Positions 1 to 6,469 of a DNA stretch of 20,571 nucleotides are shown piece by piece (position 1 is the stretch's first letter; the number at the start of each line of letters is the position of its first letter). The stretch is from Nanohaloarchaea archaeon PL-Br10_U2g27 (lineage in GTDB: Archaea > Nanohalarchaeota > Nanosalinia > Nanosalinales > Nanosalinaceae). Where the stretch lies: positions 1-20,571 of the forward strand of contig LKMX01000007.1 of assembly GCA_001564035.1 (NCBI GenBank), given 5' to 3'. The notes beneath the pieces were generated by a model. The model was given only the letters and a program-made list of their open reading frames with translations. It made no database searches and was not told the origin of the DNA. Position numbers and translations under genes: made by a program.

Positions 1-1935
1 CAGCCAGTCGGCGTTCTGCATCTTTGCGCGGATACCTCCGGGGGCGGTACCAAATTCATTCATGATTCTTTCCTCATCCATCTCGGAGGCCCATGCATTC
101 ATCATCATGGCAGTCTTCATACATCCTACAAACTTTTCGTAACTCACGTCCCACTCCTCAGGCACGGCCTCCAGCAGATATGGTTCCGCATCCATCAACA
201 TCCTGTCGTAGTCAGACCATTCCTTGTTCTTCACGTTGAGAGAACGAATCTCTGAGGTTCTCGAAAGCATAAACAGGTATGAAATATCTCGCGTCTCGCT
301 ACCATCAGCCTTTTCCAGACACTCTATCATGTGGTAGGCCGAATCAGGATCGATATAGAGATCGCTTACTTTTCTCCCAAGTTTTGAGGCCTCAAAGCTT
401 TCTGTATCGACAAAACCGTAGTCTTCTAGGGTTTTCACGACTTTTTCGATTTTGTCTTTGACGCTTGAGAGATCTCCAAACTGGTATGCGTAGAAAGTTT
501 TCTCATAGAATCTTTGAAGCTCTTCCATTGATCCACAGAACTTTGACGCGATTAAGGCCAGAGTATGCATCCTTAACACTGGCTCAACATTCAGTTTCGA
601 CTGTATCCGTTCCGCATCGCCTAAAATGTATCGTTCTAAAATCTCCTGCTTCATCGCAGGCTGTTTAGCAATGCTGATGGCTTCTCCTTGGTCATCGTAT
701 TTAGGCCTTCCCGCTCTCCCCGACATCTGTTCGTATTCTAGTACTGGTATGAAGTCCATCCCGCTACCGGTGTAGCGTTTCAGGTCTCTTACAATAACTC
801 GGTATGCGGGAAGGTTTACGCCTGCTGCTAGTGTAGGCGTGGCTGAAACTGATTTTACTAGGCCTTTCCTGAATGCTTCTTCAACGGCTTTTCTCTGTTT
901 GGCTATAAGGCCTGCGTGGTGGAATGCTGCTCCTCTTTCAATGTTTTTTGCCAGTCTTTTGCACTGTGAAGTAGGTGAACCTAATGCGTTCAGAACTTCT
1001 TCGCTGTATTCTTCTAGCTGTATTTTTTCTTCTCTATTGAGTTGATCTCTAACTATTTTTCCGGCTCTGTCTGATTCTTTCTCTGCGCCTTTACGCGAGT
1101 TGCAGAACGTTATTGCTTGTTTATCTTTTTCTAGTGTGTCGAGCAAGAGATTCAATGTTCCTCGGCTTTCTCCGTGGTTTACATCGATTACTTCTGATTC
1201 TACTTCTTTCTCATCTTTTAATTCTGCTCCTGTGCTCCAGCCATCAGGGCTTTCAGTTTTCTTTTCAGGTTCTTCGTCCCCGGTAAAGAATTCGGTTTCT
1301 GAGTTCCAGTAGACTCCATGCTTCAGTTCTACGGGTCTGTAATCTGATTTGACTAGTGTTGAGTCAAGCCAGTCGGCCATTTCTCCTGCATTGCTGATTG
1401 TCGCGGAAAGCCCTAGTAGTTGGAAGTCTAGGAGTTCTCGCAGCCTTGTTAAAGTGACTTCTAGCGTTGGGCCTCGGTTTTCTGACGTTAGCAAGTGTAT
1501 TTCATCTACTACTACAAGGCCTATGTCATGGATCCAGCTGGGGTTGTGCCGAAGCATGGAGTCCATTTTTTCGCTTGTTACGATAACGATGTCTGAGTTG
1601 TCTAGGTATTCTCCTGCGTCGTCGCTGTTTCCTACGCTCATGTTGACGTTTAGGTCTTTGTAGCGTTCGGAAAAGTCGTAGTATTTTTCAGATGCTAAGG
1701 CCTTTAACGGCACGATGTAAACAGTTTTCTTCCCTTTTTCCACGGTTTTTTTGGAGAGGCCCAGCTCTGCGATAAAAGTTTTCCCCGAGGCGGTTGGTGA
1801 GGCCACGATAAGGTCTTCGCCGTCCAGAAGGCCTTTTTCCACTGCTTGTTGTTGCGGAGGATTTAGTTCAACTATGCCTGATTCGATGTATTTGTTCTTC
1901 AGGTTTTCCGAGAGATCCAGGTTTTCTACTTTCAC
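1..1935 (-). CDS. hel308: Hel308-type Ski2-like DNA helicase, C-terminus cut by window edge
   Basis: ATP-dependent 3'-5' superfamily 2 DNA helicase of the archaeal Hel308 family, which acts on stalled replication forks and recombination intermediates. Reading the minus strand from a GTG at 1935 gives 645 residues open to the window edge; the family is usually about 700-750 residues, so only the last part is missing. Visible motifs are Walker A ASPTASGKT (residues 45-53), Walker B/DEAH-type box DEIH (144-147), LSAT (about 178), the ATPTLAAGVNLPA block, and motif VI QMSGRAGR (403-410). The family's ratchet and winged-helix domains should follow. The GTG start is chosen because the ATG two bases upstream runs straight into an in-frame stop. 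The gene stands alone and is divergent from the surface-protein gene. A TATA-like TATAAAC lies at about 1940-1946, which is too close to fit this start as a leaderless promoter, so the promoter is unclear. Confidence 0.95.
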   Translation of the reverse strand, partial: MKVENLDLSENLKNKYIESGIVELNPPQQQAVEKGLLDGEDLIVASPTASGKTFIAELGLSKKTVEKGKKTVYIVPLKALASEKYYDFSERYKDLNVNMSVGNSDDAGEYLDNSDIVIVTSEKMDSMLRHNPSWIHDIGLVVVDEIHLLTSENRGPTLEVTLTRLRELLDFQLLGLSATISNAGEMADWLDSTLVKSDYRPVELKHGVYWNSETEFFTGDEEPEKKTESPDGWSTGAELKDEKEVESEVIDVNHGESRGTLNLLLDTLEKDKQAITFCNSRKGAEKESDRAGKIVRDQLNREEKIQLEEYSEEVLNALGSPTSQCKRLAKNIERGAAFHHAGLIAKQRKAVEEAFRKGLVKSVSATPTLAAGVNLPAYRVIVRDLKRYTGSGMDFIPVLEYEQMSGRAGRPKYDDQGEAISIAKQPAMKQEILERYILGDAERIQSKLNVEPVLRMHTLALIASKFCGSMEELQRFYEKTFYAYQFGDLSSVKDKIEKVVKTLEDYGFVDTESFEASKLGRKVSDLYIDPDSAYHMIECLEKADGSETRDISYLFMLSRTSEIRSLNVKNKEWSDYDRMLMDAEPYLLEAVPEEWDVSYEKFVGCMKTAMMMNAWASEMDEERIMNEFGTAPGGIRAKMQNADWL

Positions 1936-2203
1936 ATATGTTTATACGGGGACAAATTCTTTTCAGCTACAAGGATGAACAAGTTGAAACAGTGACTTGT
2001 TGGATTTTCCTCAGTGCTGCAGATTCTTACAAAATGTTAAACATGTTGTAAGACAACTTTTTAGAGTTGTATAGGACAGGTCCCATATTTTTAAACAGTG
2101 TTTTTTCTTTAAACATGTTTTAACGATTGTATATTGTTTAGTTCAGTGTTTAGAGGCAAGAAATAAAAGCGTTGGTTTGTATAAGTGTTCTGTGGTATTG
2201 AAA
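1936..2203. promoter_or_regulatory. Divergent intergenic region with repeated TTAAACATGTT dyads
   Basis: This AT-rich gap separates hel308 (-) from the surface-protein gene (+). TTAAACATGTT, with an 8-bp palindromic core, occurs twice (2037-2047 and 2109-2119). A near copy, TTAAACAGTGTT, lies at 2091-2102. A separate perfect 5-bp dyad, GTTGT-AAG-ACAAC, is at 2045-2057. A TATA-like TTTGTATAAG at about 2177-2186 sits 22 bp before the ATG at 2204, and AAATAAAAG at 2161-2169 is an alternative. The repeated dyads may be operators for the surface-protein gene; that is inference. No open reading frame or RNA gene is convincing here. Confidence 0.4.
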
Positions 2204-3568
2204 ATGCGTGGTGACGGATCAAAGCTGGGGATAGCAATTTTTGTATTGATTTTTGTGAGTGGTTTTGCGGCCGCTGAAACTCCTACTATCGAGGATGAGG
2301 CCTCTGGCATGTTGGGTGAGGACTATCCTATGGACGAGTTGCTGGGAGAGGATTTTGAGTTAGAGGAGGATATTTCTTCTGAAGGCGTATGGATTAATGT
2401 TTCTGATGATGAGGATGTTTCTGAACCTTTCGGTAATGCCGATTGTAGGCCTGTTGAAGATGAGGATCATTATACTACGTATGTGTGTGATGTAGACAGT
2501 TTTGATTCGGGTATTGGCCAGTTAGGTGTGGATTCTGATGAGGAGTTCTTGACGGGTGATTACGAAATTGATATGTGGACTTATGAGCTCGGAGATATTG
2601 ATACTCCTTTTGTACAGACGTTGACTACTGAGATGTCAGAGGTTGAGATCGTTTCTGACGTGGAGGTATTTCCAAGCCTCAACCAGATCGATGACGAGGA
2701 GAAGCTTGAAACTCTGAACATCGATGTTGATGGGCCTGGAGAGTTTGTTAGAGGTGTTCAGGTATTGGTGGATAACCAAGCTAGTGGCACGGTCACAATA
2801 TTTTACGATGAGGAAGAAGTCGAGGATTTTGATGAACACGATTTTGAAATGTATTACTTTGATGAAGACGAAAATGATTGGGTTGACGTAACTACAGAAA
2901 CAGGAGAAGACTACGTGATAGGAGAGGCAGAAGCCTTTTCAGTATACGCTGTTTACGCAACAGAAGAGCCAGACGACATAGATGAAGAAGAAAACGACAA
3001 CGACAATGATAACGATAATGACAATGATAATGGCAATGATGTCCATGTCGTGGACGAACCTGGTGAAGAGGCCTTCTTCGAAGTCGACGATCTTCAGCCT
3101 TCTGAAATTACAGTTATACAGGGAGACGTATTCGATGTGTCCGCAACTATAACCAACACAGGAAATGAAGAAGACAATCAGACAGTACAACTCCAGATAG
3201 ACGGCCAGACAGTAGATGAACAGAACACTACGCTCGAACCAGAGGATGAAGAAGAGATAGTCTTCGAACAGTTCGACACATCAGAACTGTCTGTAGGCGA
3301 AGGCACGCATGGAATAGCAACTGAAGACGATGAGGAAACAGGAAACCTCACGGTAGAAGAACCAACTCCTGAACCAGAGCCCGATCCTGAGCCTGAACCA
3401 GAACCTGAAGAACCAATAGAACCGGAGCCTGAAGAAGACCTAACAGGACAGTTTACGGACGCGGTCTCAGAATTCTGGCCGCTCCTACTCCTCATACTCC
3501 TGATACTAGGAGGCCTAGCATACGCCGCAACTAGAAAACAGAAAGAACCGATCCGAGTGGAAGAATGA
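2204..3568 (+). CDS. Acidic membrane-anchored surface protein (PGF-pre-PGF-like and CARDB-like domains)
   Basis: Predicted secreted protein anchored by its C-terminus, 454 residues from the ATG at 2204; a TTG 9 codons upstream is possible but weaker. Order: signal peptide (about 5-24, hydrophobic, ending AAAE); acidic region of unknown fold (25-145); a domain resembling the archaeal PGF-pre-PGF domain (about 146-252); an (ND)n low-complexity linker (about 264-278); a CARDB-like Ig-fold domain (about 290-385, with TITNTGNEEDNQTV); a Pro-Glu-rich stalk (about 390-420); one transmembrane helix (about 424-443) and a short tail with basic residues. This is the usual plan of archaeal surface or S-layer-associated proteins, and the extreme acidity fits a hypersaline exterior. 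Its ligand or role is unknown. Codon choice changes along the gene: the first 550-600 bases favour codons ending in G or T, the rest codons ending in A or C. Domain names are from memory of family patterns. Confidence 0.75.
   Translation: MRGDGSKLGIAIFVLIFVSGFAAAETPTIEDEASGMLGEDYPMDELLGEDFELEEDISSEGVWINVSDDEDVSEPFGNADCRPVEDEDHYTTYVCDVDSFDSGIGQLGVDSDEEFLTGDYEIDMWTYELGDIDTPFVQTLTTEMSEVEIVSDVEVFPSLNQIDDEEKLETLNIDVDGPGEFVRGVQVLVDNQASGTVTIFYDEEEVEDFDEHDFEMYYFDEDENDWVDVTTETGEDYVIGEAEAFSVYAVYATEEPDDIDEEENDNDNDNDNDNDNGNDVHVVDEPGEEAFFEVDDLQPSEITVIQGDVFDVSATITNTGNEEDNQTVQLQIDGQTVDEQNTTLEPEDEEEIVFEQFDTSELSVGEGTHGIATEDDEETGNLTVEEPTPEPEPDPEPEPEPEEPIEPEPEEDLTGQFTDAVSEFWPLLLLILLILGGLAYAATRKQKEPIRVEE
2994..3040 (+). 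repeat. Asn-Asp dipeptide-coding tandem repeat
   Basis: About eight degenerate 6-bp units of the form AAY-GAY encode an (Asn-Asp)n linker in the surface protein, with one unit changed to Asn-Gly. Synonymous C/T variation between units suggests the repeat is old or under selection at protein level. It joins the PGF-pre-PGF-like and CARDB-like domains and is a likely site of length variation. Confidence 0.8.
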
Positions 3569-3600
3569 AAAACCTGCGCCCAGAGGGATGAAAAACCTCT
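3565..3600. terminator. Convergent gene junction with duplicated T-tract
   Basis: The 11-mer ATGAAAAACCT occurs at 3565-3575 and 3588-3598. Read on the minus strand it gives two T5 tracts just after the stop of the regulator gene, fitting archaeal T-tract termination. For the plus strand, the T-rich run beginning at about 3599, within the end of the opposite gene, would serve. Archaeal terminators are hard to prove from sequence. Confidence 0.4.
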
Positions 3601-4011
3601 TTATTTTGTTTCATTTCGCTCATGAGTTACTGCGGTCGGGATGGGCCTATCGTTTTCTATAAGGCCTACATCCTTCATGTGATTGACGTGGTGGCTGATC
3701 GTAGGAGGGGTAAGACCTAGTTTTTCAGCGATTTCGGCCTGAGACAGGCCTTTGTTCAGGAGCTTCAGAATCTGGTTTTTCTTGTCGTCTTTCAGTATTT
3801 TCTTAAGGCATTCAGTTTCACAAGGCTTTCTTAGTTCGCAGTCCTTGCATTCACCTTTCAGCATCACTGCGCCCCGTTTCTTCTGTATTGAATCCTTGCT
3901 GCAGATGTAGTGCTGTAAAACTCCGTTCTCTAGGCCTGTTTTTTTCTTAACCTGCGAAAATGTTGCTGGCCCTTCTTTTAGAGCGTGAAAGATTTTAGAT
4001 TTGTTATGCAT
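3601..4011 (-). CDS. Two-HTH transcriptional regulator with four-cysteine cluster
   Basis: Predicted DNA-binding regulator of 136 residues. The N-terminal part (about 3-36, ALKEGPATFSQVKKKTGL) looks like a winged-helix half. The middle holds four cysteines, C55-x2-C58-x5-C64-x3-C68, plus C37. The C-terminal part (about 78-120) is a clear helix-turn-helix, LSQAEIAEKLGLTPPTISHH, of the ArsR/LuxR-like kind. The cysteine spacing could hold an Fe-S cluster or zinc, so a redox or metal sensor is plausible; this is inference. The gene is divergent from the cupredoxin lipoprotein gene with a 77-bp gap, a typical arrangement for a regulator and its target. A TATA-like ACATAAAAG (minus strand, about 4035-4042) lies about 27 bp upstream of the ATG, which supports this start. 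The exact family is not recognised. Confidence 0.75.
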   Translation of the reverse strand: MHNKSKIFHALKEGPATFSQVKKKTGLENGVLQHYICSKDSIQKKRGAVMLKGECKDCELRKPCETECLKKILKDDKKNQILKLLNKGLSQAEIAEKLGLTPPTISHHVNHMKDVGLIENDRPIPTAVTHERNETK

Positions 4012-4088
4012 AAACGGATTTGTTTTTATCCACTTTTATGTTAGTTTTCCCACAGGCCTTAAATTTGCTGAGACTGATTTATTTTTCT
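4012..4088. promoter_or_regulatory. Divergent promoter region of regulator and cupredoxin lipoprotein
   Basis: The 77-bp gap holds a TATA-like box for each gene: minus-strand ACATAAAAG at about 4035-4042 for the regulator and plus-strand CTTAAATTT at about 4058-4065 for the lipoprotein, each about 26-27 bp from its start codon. Both transcripts would be leaderless. An AGGCCT copy at 4054 abuts the plus-strand box. An autoregulatory operator would be expected here, but I see no clear dyad. Confidence 0.5.
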
Positions 4089-4445
4089 ATGAACAAATTG
4101 GTTTTAGGCCTCGTCTTGTTAGTGCTTATTACTAGCGGATGCTTGGATTCGGACACAGATTATCCTGAAGAGTTTGAACAAGCTGATGTAGGAGTGTTAG
4201 TTGGCGAAATGCATTTTCAGCAGGAAGGCATGGAAGCTGACGAGATTGAAGCGGCTTTAGGAGATGAGATTGTATTTTACAACGAGGGCAGTGTTGAGCA
4301 CACGGTTACTATTCCGGAGCTTGATGTTGATGAGATTATTGAACCTGAGGAAACCGTGAAAGTTGAGGCCTCAGAAGAACTGGATGACGCATTAGTTGAT
4401 TGCACGCTTCACGGCGGCCACGATGCTGAATTAACAGTGGAATAA
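4089..4445 (+). CDS. Cupredoxin-like lipoprotein
   Basis: Small blue-copper-type lipoprotein of 118 residues, probably on the outer face of the cell membrane and possibly carrying electrons or copper. Residues 1-17 are a signal peptide ending in a lipobox, LITSGC, with C18 as the lipid-modified cysteine. The cupredoxin fold follows, with H71 in VEHTVTIP and the C-terminal ligand loop C105-TL-H108-GG-H111. In type 1 copper proteins that loop is usually C-x2-H-x2-M, so the axial methionine is replaced by histidine. The ATG at 4089 is chosen over starts further upstream because it puts the signal peptide at the N-terminus and a TATA-like box 27 bp before it. It is divergent from a cysteine-rich regulator. 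Copper binding is inferred from the ligands and has not been tested. Confidence 0.8.
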   Translation: MNKLVLGLVLLVLITSGCLDSDTDYPEEFEQADVGVLVGEMHFQQEGMEADEIEAALGDEIVFYNEGSVEHTVTIPELDVDEIIEPEETVKVEASEELDDALVDCTLHGGHDAELTVE

Positions 4446-4481
4446 AAAAAAGAGAATTAGGAGTTGGAGAAAACTTTTTTT
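4444..4481. terminator. Convergent T-tract terminators
   Basis: A run of eight A at 4444-4451 (T8 on the minus strand) and a run of seven T at 4475-4481 flank the gap between the convergent cupredoxin and DoxX-like genes. Each poly-T lies just past the stop of the gene it would terminate, as expected for archaeal oligo-T termination. Confidence 0.55.
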
Positions 4482-5031
4482 ATCCTAGCAGGTATTTCAG
4501 CCAGGCGTTGTCTTCTACAAGCTCATTTCTTTCAATGTATGCGTCTGCTCCGAACAGTCTTCCTGCACCCCATGCTCCAAGCCCGAACAGTAGCACGGCG
4601 TAAACCAGTGTCTCTGTCACAATGAATCCGTGATCGACTGGCAGGCCTGCTGCAAATCCTGCTTGGAAGCTTGCAAGCCAGAAGAAGATCATCTGTAGGC
4701 CTCCCATGGCTGCAGCGAATCTGAAAGCAATCCCTAGCAGTAATGCGGTACCAATCAGTAGCTGTCCGTACATTACCAAGGGATCAACTATTTCAGGATG
4801 CTGTATGAAGAACTGGAATAACGCGTAGAAAGGGTTAGCTTCTTCCACGTTGTTCTCTAGGAATCCTGTCGAGCTCCATTCGGGGTCTAAAATCTTTTCG
4901 ATCCCGCCTTGGATAAATATCCAGGCCATCAGTATTCTCAGGCCTAGAATGGAGTAGCCTAGCCAGGTCTCCGAGTATTCGAAGTTGGCTTGGCGTCCGA
5001 AGAGTTCAACGCTCATCTCCTGTTGACTCAT
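4480..5031 (-). CDS. DoxX/DoxD-family integral membrane protein
   Basis: Polytopic membrane protein of 183 residues, resembling the DoxX family (related to the small subunit of thiosulfate:quinone oxidoreductase). After a soluble N-terminus it has about four hydrophobic segments: residues about 24-43 (with the typical RILMAWIFIQGGIEKI), 83-103, 107-125 and 136-158. Family members are linked to membrane redox chemistry and oxidative stress, but most, including haloarchaeal ones, have no proven function. It is the last gene of the thyA-to-doxX operon, with its ATG 3 bp after the folA stop. Why a DoxX protein travels with folate genes is not evident. Family assignment is from the pattern of the first and later helices; function is open. 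Confidence 0.75.
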   Translation of the reverse strand: MSQQEMSVELFGRQANFEYSETWLGYSILGLRILMAWIFIQGGIEKILDPEWSSTGFLENNVEEANPFYALFQFFIQHPEIVDPLVMYGQLLIGTALLLGIAFRFAAAMGGLQMIFFWLASFQAGFAAGLPVDHGFIVTETLVYAVLLFGLGAWGAGRLFGADAYIERNELVEDNAWLKYLLG

Positions 5032-5034
5032 TGT

Positions 5035-5532
5035 CTAGAATTTGGTTTTCTCAGTGTTTAAGTCTTTTCTAGTATATTCTTCGAACACTAATCCGCTGTT
5101 TTCTTTGGAGCTTTCCAACCTCCATTTTTCAGCATCCCATTCTGGGAAAAAGCTGTCACAGTCATGAAGGCCTGGTATGCGGGTTAAAATCATTTTACCT
5201 GCTTCTGGTAATGCCTGTCTATAAACTGTTTCTCCGCCAGCAATGAAGATTTTGTCTTTTGAGGCTTTTTTCCAGGCCTCCGCAAGACTGTTCGCTTTTT
5301 TCACACGTTCATGGAGTTTTGGGTTGGAACGGGTAAGAACTATATTTTCTCTGTTGGGTAGAGGCCTGTAGTTTTCTGGCAGGGATTGGTAGGTTTTTCT
5401 GCCCATTAAGACGGTGTGGCCAGTGGTCTGTTGTTTGAAATGTTTGAGGTCTTCTGGGTAATGCCACGGTAATTTGTTTTCTCGGCCTATGCCGTTTTCC
5501 TCGTCTATTGCTGCTATAATTATTTTTTCCAT
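5035..5532 (-). CDS. folA: Dihydrofolate reductase
   Basis: Reduces dihydrofolate to tetrahydrofolate with NADPH, which is needed because ThyA oxidises its folate cofactor. The 165 residues match the usual length of about 160. Visible signatures are IIIAAIDEENGIGRENKLPW at the N-terminus (Met20-type loop), the acidic catalytic residue in PEDLKHFK, the NADPH-binding segment LMGRKTYQSLP, NRENIVLTR, and IFIAGGETVYRQAL. It follows the 160-residue unknown protein with a 3-bp gap (TAA CCC ATG) and precedes the DoxX-like gene with another 3-bp gap, so it lies inside the thyA operon. Very strong family match. Confidence 0.95.
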   Translation of the reverse strand: MEKIIIAAIDEENGIGRENKLPWHYPEDLKHFKQQTTGHTVLMGRKTYQSLPENYRPLPNRENIVLTRSNPKLHERVKKANSLAEAWKKASKDKIFIAGGETVYRQALPEAGKMILTRIPGLHDCDSFFPEWDAEKWRLESSKENSGLVFEEYTRKDLNTEKTKF

Positions 5533-5535
5533 GGG

Positions 5536-6018
5536 TTAATCTGTGTTTACATGCCAGCCTTCGAAGCGGTCTCCTTCGATCAGGCCTTCGTCTTGTAGGG
5601 TTTCTTTTGCTTTAGCTGCGTGCTCTGCTTGGGTGCAGAATCGTTTGTAGTACTGTGAGGCGCATTCTCGGAGCAGATTGTCTAGTTTATAGTCTGAGTA
5701 AGTTTTTGCATCTATTCTCTGTTTTGCGTCTTCTAGCAGTGCTTTTTCAGGGTTTTCTGGGCGTTCATCAAAGGATAACGTTTCTTTCACTTCTTCGAAC
5801 TCTATTTCCTCCTCCAAGGTAAATAGTAGTGGGTCTGCTGGTGTCTCTCGTTCGTAGGTTAGCGGCAGGTCGTATTCTCTGATTACGTGAGACAATGCTC
5901 TTCCGATGTTTCCTGAGTCAATCTCTATACGGTTTGAAATGTCTGATGAGTAGAACTCCGTAATGTTTTCTTCATCGAGAACTTTGTAGACTTCCAAGAA
6001 TATTTTTTCAAAGCTCAT
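5536..6018 (-). CDS. Unknown protein, possible winged-helix fold, thyA-folA operon
   Basis: I do not recognise this 160-residue acidic protein. The N-terminal 45 residues (FEKIFLEVYKVLDEE..., YSSDISNRIEIDSGNIGRAL) look like a winged-helix or HTH core, followed by a turn resembling a beta-wing (about 48-66), an acidic stretch, and a helical C-terminal half with two cysteines (in RECASQ and RFCTQ). The N-terminus aligns loosely with that of the gene just upstream (F/Y-x-K-x-F-x-E-x-Y, then a D-I segment and a GNIGRALSHV/SMFVSNRLHEM helix), so the two may be old tandem paralogues. Its ATG overlaps the upstream gene's end by 11 bp, indicating translational coupling. Position between thyA and folA suggests a role in, or regulation of, dTMP synthesis; this is inference only. 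Confidence 0.7.
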   Translation of the reverse strand: MSFEKIFLEVYKVLDEENITEFYSSDISNRIEIDSGNIGRALSHVIREYDLPLTYERETPADPLLFTLEEEIEFEEVKETLSFDERPENPEKALLEDAKQRIDAKTYSDYKLDNLLRECASQYYKRFCTQAEHAAKAKETLQDEGLIEGDRFEGWHVNTD

Positions 6019-6469
6019 CGTGTCCTTGCCATATGTACTCGTCTTTCTCTAGCATATATTCGATTTTTGAATGGTTTCGAAGCTGTTCCTCAAGCAGGCC
6101 CATATTATCTAGCCGTGCTGATAAGGAGTCATTGGCGTTGAAGTGACAAGCTATTTTTCTGATTTCCTCTCCCGAAAGAGCTTCTTGATGGCTCAATGCA
6201 TTTAAGACCTGTAAGTATCCTTCTGACCTTTTTTCAAACCGATCTGTTCTAGCATGAGGCTCTGTACTGTAGATTTTAAAAGGCTCTTTTTGAACTAGGT
6301 GCAGGTCATAAGAGTCCCTTAAACACATTTCATGCAGTCTATTAGAAACGAACATGGATCCCATATCTGTATGCTGGGCGATATCTCCGGCATTAAACAC
6401 GTCAGGGCCTAAAGACTCTGCAATACTATACAGTTCTTCAAATGTTTTTTGATAGCTTTCGGCCTCCAT
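6008..6469 (-). CDS. Unknown protein, possible winged-helix fold, coupled to thyA
   Basis: Unrecognised 153-residue protein. Residues about 8-50 (FEELYSIAESLGPDVFNAGD, then HTDMGSMFVSNRLHEM) could form a winged-helix core with a wing at about 52-70, and residues about 85-150 are mainly helical with a conserved-looking end, DEYIWQGHDEL. Its start codon shares a base with the thyA stop (TAATG), so translation is almost certainly coupled to thyA. It overlaps the next gene by 11 bp in another frame. It is loosely similar to that next gene in its first 60 residues. No enzyme motif is visible. It could be a DNA-binding regulator or a partner protein of ThyA; the sequence does not decide. Confidence 0.7.
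   Translation of the reverse strand: MEAESYQKTFEELYSIAESLGPDVFNAGDIAQHTDMGSMFVSNRLHEMCLRDSYDLHLVQKEPFKIYSTEPHARTDRFEKRSEGYLQVLNALSHQEALSGEEIRKIACHFNANDSLSARLDNMGLLEEQLRNHSKIEYMLEKDEYIWQGHDEL

Noticed and set aside
1349..1663. Plus-strand open frame of 104 codons antisense to hel308
   Set aside because: It lies fully over conserved helicase motifs and its composition is that of a complementary frame.
3178..3495. Minus-strand Ser/Gly-repeat open frame inside the surface-protein gene
   Set aside because: The repeats are only the complement of the Pro-Glu stalk; no start signals.
4020..4088. Upstream start for the cupredoxin lipoprotein
   Set aside because: It would bury the lipoprotein signal peptide and place the start before the TATA-like box.
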